Shown: positions 10,140 through 23,895 of the stretch, piece by piece | Layout of the letters: each line of letters starts with the position of its first letter | Numbering within the stretch: the stretch's first letter is position 1 | From: Auriscalpium vulgare | Taxonomy: Eukaryota; Basidiomycota; Agaricomycetes; Russulales; Auriscalpiaceae | DNA length: 64,000 nt | Assembly: GCA_019915015.1 (NCBI GenBank) | Contig: JAHBBC010000028.1 | Location: 186,001-250,000 of the forward strand | Direction: 5' to 3' | The notes under the pieces: generated by a model | Databases searched by the model: none | What the model saw: only the letters and a program-made list of their open reading frames with translations | Told to the model about the DNA's origin: nothing | Program-made: the position numbers and the translations under genes

Positions 10140-11336
10140 AATATGTGATGGGGTTGTCGTCCAACGATGTCTTGTTCTTTCTTGAAGTACATCGCGTAGT
10201 AATCCATCCGTCCGCTCGCCAGATGGCGAGTAAGTATGAGGTTGGATGAATGCTCCTAAAATAATGTTGGAGAAGTCTATCAGAAACTGATTGCACCTCC
10301 GCCGACCGCAAAATGCTGAAATTTAGCCAGAAAAAAGAGACCGACCGACATAACGATATGAGAATTCGAACATACAAGTGCCCGGAGCTGAGAGCTTCAA
10401 CGTCCAACGCCGGTTATCCGAGCCAAACGCGAGGGGACAAATGCATGCCAGGTGTGTGCCTGGATCCTGGTTGTATGAAGTGCCGTAGGCTCCCGGCAGT
10501 GACGAAGTACCAGTAGTGAGGAGGCAGTACTTGATTGGTGGTCTATCCATGATATAGACCATGTGATCAGCGTGCTGAGGTAGAAAGCGGTGGGAGCATT
10601 ATGCACTGGCATGCGCAGTTGTCGACGTACTACGGGAAGAAGCGAATTCGAAAGGGTAGGATTTGTTGCTGACCTTCATGCGTTGAAGTCGTTCCCGGTT
10701 CCGAAGAGCCTGCCGGACTGGATCATCCGAGACTTATCCGAGGCTGAAATTCCTCAATCCAATCCTATCCTATCCTACGCACAAAACATCTGAGGCCGAT
10801 GATCTCGACTCGTGCGGGCCCGTGACTTCCTGCCATCAATCCGCCATATCCCGCTAGCATAGCGCTGTCAAAGACCACCGTTTGGCACTGTCTGCATCTT
10901 GAAGGTCGTCATCATTCCTCACGCGCACAAATCCAATGGACGTGGTCAACAGAGATCAGTGATAGGAGAGGCGGATGAAGACGAATGGTGCTGTATCGCG
11001 GTACTCTTTGCCCTCTTGAATGCCGCTATGGGCCCTTTTTGCTCATCTGCGAGTGAGGTCAACCTCAGCCAACGCAGAAGCCCCTCGAGCAAACCTCGAA
11101 GGTCTACCAGCAAAGCTCATCGTACGTCCAGATGCATACATCTCAAAATAGCTAGTCTCAAAACGCAGTCATTTTGTGGACAGAATGTCGACGTCGCAAC
11201 ATATTATCATTGCAGGCCGACAGAACCATTGTACAGCAACATGCGAAAGAGTTCATACCCTTAACACGATCCTCCCGAGCATCAATTATCATCCAAGTGA
11301 CGCAACTTGAAAAGTGGATCTGGGATCAGAAGCGAT
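10140..11336. other. Intergenic stretch, no gene recognised
   Basis: About 1.2 kb of mixed composition between the BTB gene and a convergent minus-strand gene. It has only short unsupported frames and an imperfect TATCC run (10764-10777). Confidence 0.5.
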
Positions 11337-13006
11337 CTACTCGTCGGTTCCTTCAATAGGAGAATGGATAGGGCTAGCACTGGATAGACGGAGCCTCTTA
11401 TTCTCTCGCAGGCTCGGTTGGGCTGACGTTCCCACCGCCTCATCCCGAGAATGCTTCCTTTCGCGCTCAAGTCCTCTCACAGACTCGGTCTGTCTGGAAC
11501 TGGAAGACGCTGTGTTGACAGGGTCTGGTGTCGGGCGTGCGTCTATCGCTAGTGAGCTGTGCACTTCGACAAACGGAGACCGCGTACTCGTATCTGACGG
11601 TGGCCCTAGGGCCAAGTCCCGTTCGAGCTGTAGCATCTCCAAGCTAACTTGATTTTCGGCGCGGCGCGGACTGCGGCACGCTATCGACATTGTTACGATC
11701 CTAGACCTCTTTAAGACTAGTCGACAGGATAGACACAAGGGTAACTGACCTTTGAATGGCTTTGATCTCAGCGGCCATTAACTCTCCGTCGTGGAGCTCA
11801 TGGCCCATTAGGTTTCTGCCTATCTTTAGCAGCACATCGGGGAGGTCTAGCTCTGTGCCTTGACTTTCGGCTCTGGCGAGCTTATCTTTGTTTACCGTGA
11901 CAGGGCCAGGGCTAATCGGTGATGCAGGTTCTTCTTCCACTTCCGAAAAACTTGCGTGGTCGGAATCGGAGGTTGGGGGCGGCGACAATGGCTCCGTAGT
12001 GACTGCCAACGGCGGCGGCGGATGTGCCGCTTCGTAGTTGCGTCGAAGCTCCACGCTTCGGTAGTGGTCGTCGTCCAGTGCAACGAGCGCATCAACGACA
12101 TCGTCCAGTGATATGCTGGGGCACGTGCTGAATTCGTATCCCCCTTGGCCGAGGCGAACTTCGATGCTGCCCTCTGCATGGTGGTAGAGGTCGTCCCATG
12201 GGAACGGTATCTTGGGCGCGGCGATCTCCACCCGCCCCGTGGGGTGCGCAGACGGGTGTATAGCGACGCACATAGCCTCATCAAGACCTTGCTCTGGCTT
12301 CGCGACAGGTAGCCCTCGACTCAAAAGGAAGATCCCACACTTGTGGTACCGGCGATCCGGTATCGGTAAATCAATAATCTATACCTTCAGCGGTGAGTAA
12401 AGAACGCCGACTCCGAGTCCACGAGTTGTATCCACTCACGTTGCAGACAGTACCAACATAAGTCCTGGTGGGTAGCCCTCGTGCTTCCTCTGTCGCCACC
12501 GGGTCGTGCAGTGCCTCTACGGATGCCACTGGATCTAATGTGAGGAAGATGTATGTCCCAAGGTGGGGAACTACCGGGTCCGCTGTTGGCACTGAGGTGA
12601 AGATGTCTAGCATTGGCATGGTGTCAGTGATCACGGTGAGCTGCTTGCGTGGGCTTTCCGCACTCAATGGGCGACTTATATATGCTACCAGAGCGGAGTC
12701 TGAAAGACGAACAATACTCAATGTGTGCGGTGCCGCTGGCAGTGGCCGCTCTGACCAGCCGTGTGCCATCTGTCCAGCGCCTTGTTCTCCGTCCAGCGCC
12801 CTCTTCTCCTTTTTGTTGTGATGACCGTCATGAATCACAACAGTTGATCCAGCGTCCAGCGGTGGTATGCTCTCATGGCGACAATCTTTCCGCGCAGGTT
12901 TGCGCATTTTGTAATGCGCATCCTTGTTTTCCGCCTGAGCCTCATCAATCCAAAGCGTAGTTGATCGGAATGTCACTAAGGTGAGAGCTCTGTACCACCT
13001 CTGCAT
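11337..13006 (-). CDS. Hypothetical protein, 519 aa, three exons
   Basis: Minus-strand exons 13006-12440, 12378-11750 and 11700-11337 join in phase (0, then 2) across introns of 61 and 49 nt with GTGAGT and GTCAGT donors. The first two exons make a continuous, globular-looking sequence that spans the junction (TVCN then IIDLPIPDRRYHKC), with a region of alternating hydrophobic residues (GTYIFLTLDP, VVDALVALDDDHY). The C-terminal 200 residues are Ser/Pro/Glu-rich and end in basic clusters, suggesting disorder and possibly nuclear location. No domain was recognised. ATG 13006 is used because upstream DNA offers no convincing exon, but a 5' extension cannot be excluded. Confidence 0.6.
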
Positions 13007-13670
13007 TTCGTCTCATACACGGGACTTTACAATAGCGAAGTCACCTTGGCGAATGCGCACGCTGGGTGAACTCTCTAGGCGTATAAAGCATTTTCCTGTT
13101 CATACTACTAGAGTCACAACATTCAAGTCTCACAGCCGGCTCGCCGCCGGCAACTATCGTTTCTATCTTCTCCACCACGTACACGCAGGGATCTCTGGCA
13201 TCATCCTTTAGCTATGGCCTGGGTCAAAAACCAGCATACACTCCGTCTTTTGGCGAGGAACTCCCTGTGAATATCTTCGCGGGTCAGCAATCCGTACATG
13301 TGCCGGCTCGTCTTGCTCTCGTGCTTCATCTGTACGGTGGTCCATTGAAGCAGCGCCCACAACTCAGCGTTGCTACGAGTTGATCTAGTGGTGACAATAA
13401 CCCTGTCACTGTTTGCACCATGGCGACAATTTGTGGGCAGGGAACCGTCGGCGGTGGCCAAGATTTTCCAGCACTTCACTCTCTCTGTCTATCCCAACCG
13501 ATTTACTGAGGGTAGAGATCAAGTCGTGCGACCAACGTCAATTGGGACAACAAGACACAGTGGGTTGTTGCGTTTCCGTTGCAAACGCAGGAACGCCAAC
13601 TCGCTCGCCAATGGATACAACATAGCGCACGCACCCCGATGCAGGTGAACCTATTGGCTGTTACGCGCCA
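13007..13670. other. Intergenic stretch between divergent genes
   Basis: It separates the minus-strand gene starting at 13006 from the plus-strand gene at 13671. A 92-codon minus-strand frame (13201-13479) has no splice or domain support and was not called. Confidence 0.45.
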
Positions 13671-14144
13671 ATGCGCAATCAAGAGGGCCGTCCGAGATCT
13701 CGTAGTGCTTTCTGCTCTGAGAAAAGACTACTTGGTGGGTGAGTCCGTTATGCGCTGTGGTTTCAGGCTAATCCTTTCTTCATCGCCGCTAGGCAAGGGC
13801 TTTCTCGGGCCTCCTCGAAAGATTTTGTGACAAGCCCCTTGTCCCAAGAGCAGATATCGGAACCAGGTACGTATCCTTGTCCCTCCATCCTTGCATCCGC
13901 TAACAACACCACTGTAGACCACTCGTTCTTTGACGGCTCAAACACGACAACCGGCGGATCTGCTGAGGGTCTTTCAGAGTTCGCATCCATTCCCTGGAAG
14001 AGGAAAGCCTCCGGTCCCCAGGATGACGAGAAATTATGTATATATTACATTTGGACTTATTGCTACACGGATGACATATGCAAGAGCTTCTACGATGCCG
14101 TTGGGGAGAGGTCAAAAACAACAAACGGCGCGAATAACAGATAA
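13671..14144 (+). CDS. Small hypothetical protein, 122 aa, three exons
   Basis: Not apparent as a single frame: exons 13671-13738, 13793-13866 and 13918-14144 join across introns of 54 nt (GTGAGT donor) and 51 nt (GTACGT donor, GCTAAC branch site, TGTAG acceptor), all in phase. The product begins with a basic, Arg/Ser-rich stretch, has a polar Ser/Gly/Thr-rich middle and ends with a Tyr- and Cys-containing segment (IYYIWTYCYTDDIC). There is no signal peptide and no recognised domain. The ATG lies just before the first splice donor. The two clean introns are the main support; expression is not known. It converges with the gene ending at 14191. Confidence 0.5.
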
Positions 14145-14190
14145 TGTTCCGCAGGGAACCATGCAAATGAGTTCAAAAAAAAAATCAAAG

Positions 14191-16491
14191 CTAATCATCA
14201 TATGCAAACAAGTCCAGTAAATCGTCCGAGGGGGCACTCATACCGGAGGATCTGCGTCTCTTGATAGACTTCCCATTTATAGACGCCTCGTCACCTTCCC
14301 TTCGAAGTCTCTCTCGACCGGCACTTTGCGCGGATGCCCTGCGCTCGCTCCGCAAGTCCATGCGGCGTGACTGCGAGTCCGCCAGCAAGGACCGGAATTC
14401 TGGCCGGCGCACGGCGGTTCTGTTGTTCGTACCAGTCGCTTTCGGTGTCCAAGCCGGGTGTACCAGCTGGGAACTCCTCCGCTCAGCGCGCAGATCCGTG
14501 CGGGTGGTCAGGGAATTAGCGAGGAGAGACCTCAAGCTTGAGATGCGGTGCATGCGCCTGCTCGGCGGCTGCAGTGGAGGGTCCGCGTCTTCTCTGTCAC
14601 ATGGGACGTCGGTCGGCGGCGACTCGGATCGGGAGCGGTTGGTTGACGGCGAGAACATGGTGATACTCGAGGTAGGACGCGATGCCGATGATGACGAGGA
14701 GACAGCAGGGCTTGGGCGCCTCGAATGTGCCGCCGATACGTATCCCATTCGAGGCAGCCGCCTCGGGGGGCTCTCCGCCTCGATGCGGCGCTTCTTGGGC
14801 CGCGACGGCGAGCGGCGCACCCAGCACCCGACCATGTCCTCCCAGTCCCACCGGTCGTCATCGTCGGCCTCGGCCGGCACAGTCGCGACCAGGCGGCACT
14901 CCGCCTGTGTCACAGCGTCCATCAGCGTGCGCCGAAGTTGGGTGGCGGCGGCGCGCGCAGTGGCCGTCGTGGGGGGCTCCATGCGCTCAAAGTTGCGGAG
15001 CGCGCCGGTCCAGAGAGCGGCCTCGAGGGGCCACATGAGGTGCCGCCGCAGAGCGGAAGCATATGCTTCGAGGTTGCGCAGGATGGTATCGGGGCACGGC
15101 GGGGGATGGCTGTCGACGCGTAATGGGGACGATTGGGGCAGGAACATAGGATTCACAATGTCGTCAAACGTTGATGTGCGGGGCTCGAAGCCGCAGAGAG
15201 TTTGGAGTAGACCTGTTGTGTGATTTGCGCCGCCTGACGAAAGGAGTGGAGAGGCGAGGCACTGGGTCGCCAGACAGACTAAGATGCCTTGCAGTGCCAC
15301 CGCTGACGAGTCCCATTCTGCGTCCACAGGGCACGCATGGAGTCCAAGAGACCGTGCAAGCTCCAAGGATTCCAGGAGGGCGAAGAATTCTTCGCGCGTG
15401 CCACGGTCTTGAGCGGAGGTGAAGGGGAAGTCTGCGGATACGGGGCGCAGCCACTTTGCAAGCCGTTCGAGCTGGACGTCAATCCCGCAGGCCACCTTCG
15501 CCAACCCGTTCATAATCAATAGGTAGCCACCAAAGTCCCGTTTGCGCAGGGGCCATGCCAGGCGGCGGGCGGCCTTGCAGGACCATGCATCAGCGCCACC
15601 GTTTTCCACAAGAACTTCCACGACGAGGGCTACAAATGAACGCTCAGAGAATGCGGGAGCACCTTGGTCGCCGGCCGCGGAAGTCCACTGGTCATTGAGC
15701 GACGTGAGGAACGAAGCGTGCGCAACGTGGGAGATGGGCGAGATGTCATGGGCCTTGGAAGGGGTGACAGCGAAGACGAGTAGGGCGCGGAGAATCGTTG
15801 CAGACTCTGACAGAAGGCGGTACGAGAGTGTGGCTTCGAAGAGTCGTGTGAGGAGTGTTGGGTCAGGCGGGCACATGTCCAAGACCAACGAGACGGCATG
15901 AGAAACAAGGGTCCATCTGAGCAGGAAGTCAGCGCTTATACAGAAAAGCGCACAACATGATATGTACTACCTTCGAAAGCGCGTCGGCACTGCTTCGTAT
16001 AGTTCGTCGATAATGGCCATCTCGACATCCTCGCTTTCGTCCTGCTCTTCGTCGGATATTGTGTTTCGAACGACCTCTTCTCGAATCGTCCTTCCAACCA
16101 CCGCGGCGCAGATCTCCGTCAGGTCCATCATCTTCATGTCTGATTTACAGCCGCCTGCGGAAAACGCCGCCTGCAGGATGTTGGTGAACGCGCTGATGAC
16201 AGCGTAGATTTTGATGGACAGCGGGAGGCTGGCTCTGCTGTGCCGGTCGAGGAGCGCACGCGACTGAAGTCGTGTCGGATCCTGGAGAGGGTTCAAGGGA
16301 GCGATTTGGTCGAGGTCCCATAGGGCTGGGCGAGAGCCGTAGTTGACTCTGTTCACGGTGGCCTTGGGGAGTTGGGAGGAAGAGGCCGTGCATGACGCGA
16401 GCGCAGCGCACTTGTTGCGAAGGGGGCGGAGAAGACGAACAATACGCGTAACTGTGAGTTGAGCTTCGTATTCGGCCTCTCGTTGCCCCAT
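14191..16491 (-). CDS. Hypothetical protein, 748 aa, with basic Ser/Arg-rich C-terminus
   Basis: Minus-strand exons 16491-15971 and 15916-14191 join in phase 2 across a 54-nt intron. The N-terminal 450 residues look globular and mostly helical, with Leu-rich segments (LRALLVFAVTP, RSFVALVVEVLVENGG). They include an acidic patch (SDEEQDESEDVEMA) just before the splice site. The last 250 residues are Ser/Arg/Pro-rich with KKRR and SIKRRRSSG clusters, suggesting nuclear location (inference). No family is recognised. A second in-frame ATG at 16578 would add 29 residues, but those are encoded by a palindromic repeat (16556-16576), so 16491 is preferred. Shares a 0.7-kb divergent promoter region with the xylanase gene. 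Confidence 0.65.
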
Positions 16492-16555
16492 TCCAAAAGG
16501 TGAAAGCGAGTGCGGAGAACTTAGTGAACTTGGAAGAGACGGCGACCTGAACCGC

Positions 16556-16576
16556 GACCGTGACCGGGTCACGGTC
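16556..16576. promoter_or_regulatory. 21-nt perfect palindrome in a divergent promoter
   Basis: GACCGTGACC and GGTCACGGTC form a 10-bp inverted repeat around a single G. Two related half sites (GTCACGGTC and CCGTGACCG) follow within 50 bp. It sits between the 748-aa hypothetical gene and the GH10 gene, so could bind a dimeric regulator. Confidence 0.45.
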
Positions 16577-17052
16577 ATGTGGCCGCTCTGTCACGGTCAT
16601 GGTGGCGCTACTCCGTGACCGCGCCCTCAGCGCCTGGTTTTTTCAATCTGTGTCTACTACCTTGTCACATTGATGCGGCAAGGGCCAGACCGATTCCTCT
16701 GGGTGTCAGCGTACGGGATACTCAATTTCTGCCTACGTACGACACATGCGAGTCCGGAGTCGACAGCGGCCGCCACGGTGAGTAAGTTTAGCCTTTCGGC
16801 TCCCCGTGTTGTTGAATATGTGATAGAGTGCGTGTGCAATAATATCTCTCTAGCGTTCTCACCTCACAGGCGAGTGTGTCTGGGGACCGAAACTCACTTG
16901 GATGAACCTACCGGCTTCGTTTCCACACCCCGGCGAGCAGACGCGGTACACCCTGCCGCGATTCACTCCTACAATCTCTCACTCCCCATTCTACACGCCT
17001 TGTGACCCGGTGGCTTTTGGCTTGTGCTCTTCTACCTTGCCTTCACACCTAG

Positions 17053-18633
<1,581 letters not shown>

Positions 18634-18689
18634 AGATGCGGTCGCGATTTTGCTTTGTACTGGACATTGATTTATTCGTGGTGTACAAT

Positions 18690-20385
18690 TCAGTGGCTCC
18701 CTTTGGAGGGCAATGCAACCAGGGCATAAGACAAGTAAGTACTGTCCTCGGAGTAATGGCGCGCTTCGTTTCCTCTGTACTCGTGGTCATCGTCCTCATG
18801 GTGACCACATTTTACCGTTGCGTCGCTGAAGTCCAGCGCCATGAACTGTACATCCCGATCTAGACGTTTCAACCATGCAAGCTCTCCCGGAAGCTCAGGA
18901 GAGTCGTTATCGCGGCATTCCTTGTCGAAGCCCGTTCGGAAGCCATCCTTCACACCGTCCGCGAGGGCGCGCACATGCACCTCTGTGAAAGGATACACCG
19001 GCGCGTCGAACCGGCGCCACACGGGCTCCAACCCGCTGTTCAACTGTAGCCTTGCGCTGTGCTTGACGATCACGGGCAGGAGATGGGTGGAAACACCGGC
19101 GCGCCGGGCGAGCGCATCGTATACGACGGCGTCGAACCCGCTCAGGTTCTTCCTGCCGAGGGAGTACTTCCATCCCAAGAGCAGGCCAAATGGCGGTTGC
19201 AATTTCTCGGTGATGGTCGTGACGCGCTCCACCAGTGCCGGGTCTATGCATGGGGGGTCGTTGTTGAGGTGGCGGCTGTCGGAATCGTGAAAAATCTTGA
19301 ATGCGATGACGGCGCGGTAGCCCCCCACGACTTGATCAACACGATGGGGAAGGTCAGGGTAGAACGCGACCCAATCGCCGGGAGATGCCCCGAATAAATT
19401 GGACTGCTTTGTATCGTAGGAATCCTTCGTCTCCGCACGATCGCCCTCGTCCTCTACCTCGGTTGCTTGCTCCTGGTCGGGGTCCCACAGCTCAGCAGGC
19501 TGCCGCTCCGTGGGGATCGCGAGGCGGAGGGCATTTTCCCAAGTCGTGTCCCCGACGCCAAGCAGAAATGTACCCACGAGCCCTTTCTCTGGCGTGTCAG
19601 GGTGACTATTTAAGTGCCCGCCGGGCCTGTGCATGAGTATCTTGTGCGGCACGACTCGTACCGCACGCGGGTACATGCGCGCCGCCCACAGCTGGCGGAC
19701 CTCGGCTAGGAGCGCCGGCGGCACGCTGAAATCGGTCGCGGGGATCTCACGCGCGTTCTGAACGGCGGCATCGATGGCTGTCTCTTGGGTGCGCATGTCG
19801 CTGAGGCCGGATACGGTCGCCATGTCGTAGAGGCTGCGAAGCCATTCTGTACAGTCCTCGTCAAATGTGTATCGTTTCGCTGGCTGTATGATCTTGGTCT
19901 GCACGTTGCCGCGGTAAATTGTCAAGGGGAATGCGTGCTCGATGCGCCCGCTGTCAAACACAGGCGCTTGGTGATAGAGTCGAGCCAGCCGCTGGACGTA
20001 TATCTGGGACCTGCAGTTGATCGCATGACAGGCGCAATTATAGACGATTGCTCACCTCGTTTGCAGTGACTTGGAGTTCATCGTCTCGATCCAGGAGTAC
20101 CTTCTCCTCATCTTTGTACTCTTGTTCTTTCTCTGCTTCGACCTCGACCTCGACCTCTTCGAGTTCCTTGGCATTTTCGACGTCGTCCCGCTGAACCGCC
20201 TCGCGTGGTCGCATCTCGTCAGGTTGTTGACCTTGATGGGATCTCTTTCTCCGATGAAAAAAGCGGGCATGATCTTCTTGTCTGCGGGTGAGCCGAATCT
20301 TCGTCGGGCAGTAACCGATCTCATTTAAGAGATTGGTGTTGTCGATAGCAGCCTTGATTTCGAGCACATCTAGTGCGGAGGACAT
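18690..20385 (-). CDS. 2OG-Fe(II) dioxygenase-like protein, 547 aa
   Basis: Minus-strand exons 20385-20056 and 20003-18690 join in phase 0 across a 52-nt intron. The first exon encodes an acidic, Glu-rich N-terminal region. The second carries a jelly-roll-like segment with the iron-binding triad expected of prolyl-4-hydroxylase-type oxygenases: HxD (His244, Asp246) in LNSHPDTPEK, a distal His near 330 in LPHRVDQ, and Arg near 339 in GGYRAVIAFKI, the likely 2-oxoglutarate ligand. The C-terminal half (about 200 residues) has no recognised domain. Such proteins hydroxylate proteins or small molecules; the substrate here is unknown. The 3' end is convergent with, and only 56 bp from, the xylanase stop. 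Confidence 0.7.
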
Positions 20386-21007
20386 TAACCTGCTATGCTG
20401 AACAGCACCCTTGTAAGGGACATGACGGACGAATGGAGACGAATTAACATACCTGTGAGTCCACAGGAGGTGCGTTGGTCGGCTCAGGCGTATAGCAGCG
20501 AAGCTGTGAAGGGTGGGGCAATTGGCGCGCAGAAAGACAGCCCGCTGGACGCCTCGTGCCGATACTCAGCGCAGAACGTGTTGGGCGCAACATTTCTATC
20601 TCTTGCACACAGACCACGAGGTAGAAGAGAGGATATGCGACAGGGGAAGGTACCTACTCCTATGGAGATTGTCGACGCAGACAGGAGCTCGTACCATCAC
20701 GTCACCGCCGTCTGTGCGCGAGCGAGACAAAGCCAATATACATGTTCAGCCCGGTCCGGGCCAGTCCTAGATTCAAAAGGGACAGTGTAGTAGAATGTCC
20801 TGTGATAAGTAGATGTCCAAGCTAGTCCTGAGGTTCAACAATGAGAGCAAAGTGTCCTGTGTAACAGTCGTACAAACACATCTGTCTCGTATGAGATTCA
20901 ATAACACGTTGTGTTGCGAGGGAAGCACAACTTACATAAAAAATCCTGACCAACGGAAGTCCAGAAAGTGAACCCACACATCGCAGCCGACTGGCAGCCA
21001 TGCTCAA
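20386..21007. other. Intergenic stretch, no gene recognised
   Basis: Lies upstream of the oxygenase-like gene and downstream of the BRI3-like gene, both on the minus strand. Plus-strand frames here lack splice or domain support. Confidence 0.5.
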
Positions 21008-21595
21008 TCATATCGACGGAGAAAGGATTTCCCCACAACGCATACACCGAACCTTCTTGTCGTGAAGGCACAAAAAGATTCCCACCGGGAAGAGTAGGAC
21101 CGCCATCGCGATGCCTACATGCGAGCATATCGTCAGTATGAGGGGGCTACAATTACAGAACACACGCACCAGCAATTCCATATCGACTCTTCTCGACATG
21201 ACGACCCTGCTGTAGGCAGATGCTGTGTGGGTGGTCTGGCGGGAGAAGCGAGGCGTATGGAATGCCCGTCACTGGATCTCGGTAATAGTACACCTGAGGT
21301 GCATCGGAACCTGGCTCGCTGACGATTGCGCGGGTCGGGATTGCGGCAGCGCGGAGTGGAAGGGGCCTTTCCTTTGTTGTGACAGGTCTTGGCCGGGGGG
21401 AAGGCCGCGCTGGTGAGACGGCGCGGTTAGGTGTGAAGATGTTGGGCGCATATGCCGGAGGGCTTGCTGGGTTGAACGGATCGTCCTGAACATTGTCAGC
21501 TGTCTATAAGTCCATTTTGTTGGCATTAGCGCGTGGGTGACTGCGAAAGCCTGAGGAAGGCGCACCTTGGTATCTACATCTGCGTCCAAAATCAT
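21008..21595 (-). CDS. Small membrane protein with C-terminal CxxC motif, BRI3-like (paralogue 1)
   Basis: Minus-strand exons 21595-21566, 21503-21170 and 21114-21008 give 156 aa. A Pro-rich N-terminus leads to a conserved segment (YYYRDPVTGIPYASLLPPDH), a short basic stretch, one hydrophobic segment (GIAMAVLLFPVGIFLCL) and a Cys-containing tail VRCMRCGEIL. A single TM near the C-terminus with a CxxC tail resembles animal brain protein I3 and LITAF-type membrane proteins; homology is tentative. A paralogue at 32637 has the same domain order and the same phase-1 intron just before the TM segment. The 10-codon first exon rests on the splice frame alone. Confidence 0.65.
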
Positions 21596-22029
21596 GTTTG
21601 CACCTGTCTGCACTTGCGAGTCTCGACGCTAACGGAGAGGAGGAAAGGACGACGAAACAAAGGAGACAACGTTGAAATGTCAATTGAAAGGAAATCGGGA
21701 TGACTGCGAGGCGGTGTATCGGCCGCCGGCGGAAAGGCGCCGTCGGGATGTCTCCATCTGCGTCTCTACAATACTGAGCTATACCTCTGCCTTGATGATG
21801 ATAAGCTCGATAGGCTACGTTGCCTACGAGGTTCAGAACTTACTTTATTATATAAATTGGCAGAGAGGAGGGAAGGCGACAGCCGTGAGTGGGACCTCGG
21901 ACAGTCCGATTTTTCCACGCAAAGGAAATTTCTCGACACCGGGGGCCACCTCCATCCCGTTTTCAAGTTTTTCTCCTGCGCACCGTTACCGCGCGTGCCA
22001 CTCTTTCATACCCTTCGCCTGCTGTCAAA

Positions 22030-23531
<1,502 letters not shown>

Positions 23532-23895
23532 TTAATTGTACCCACCATATAATCTCCGGCACTCGTAACCCCTCTTAATCTGGACGCAATGCCGCTCGCA
23601 GGTACTGACTGGTGCTTCTCACTCACGATTTTGACGATTTGATTGTACGCTTCTGTATCTGTGTGCTGTGAGTGTTGAATAGAGGCACGGCAAATTGAAG
23701 CGGCTGGTGTGAGCTCGAAGGCCGACGTGTCGTCTTTTCATGTCAGAACCGATCAACACGATTAAATTTGTTTGAACGTCAGTTTATTCCCGGGCTTCAA
23801 GTTGGCGCCGAGAGGAGCGGACCAAGCGCTCCGGACAAGCCGCCCGTTGCTCTGCTCCGCATCTATCTCCGCAACCACCAACATCAGAGCCTCCC

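Noticed and set aside
14261..15223. 320-codon plus-strand ORF opposite the 748-aa gene
   Set aside because: It mirrors the Ser/Arg codons of the minus-strand gene; composition is non-protein-like and the minus strand has the coherent spliced product.
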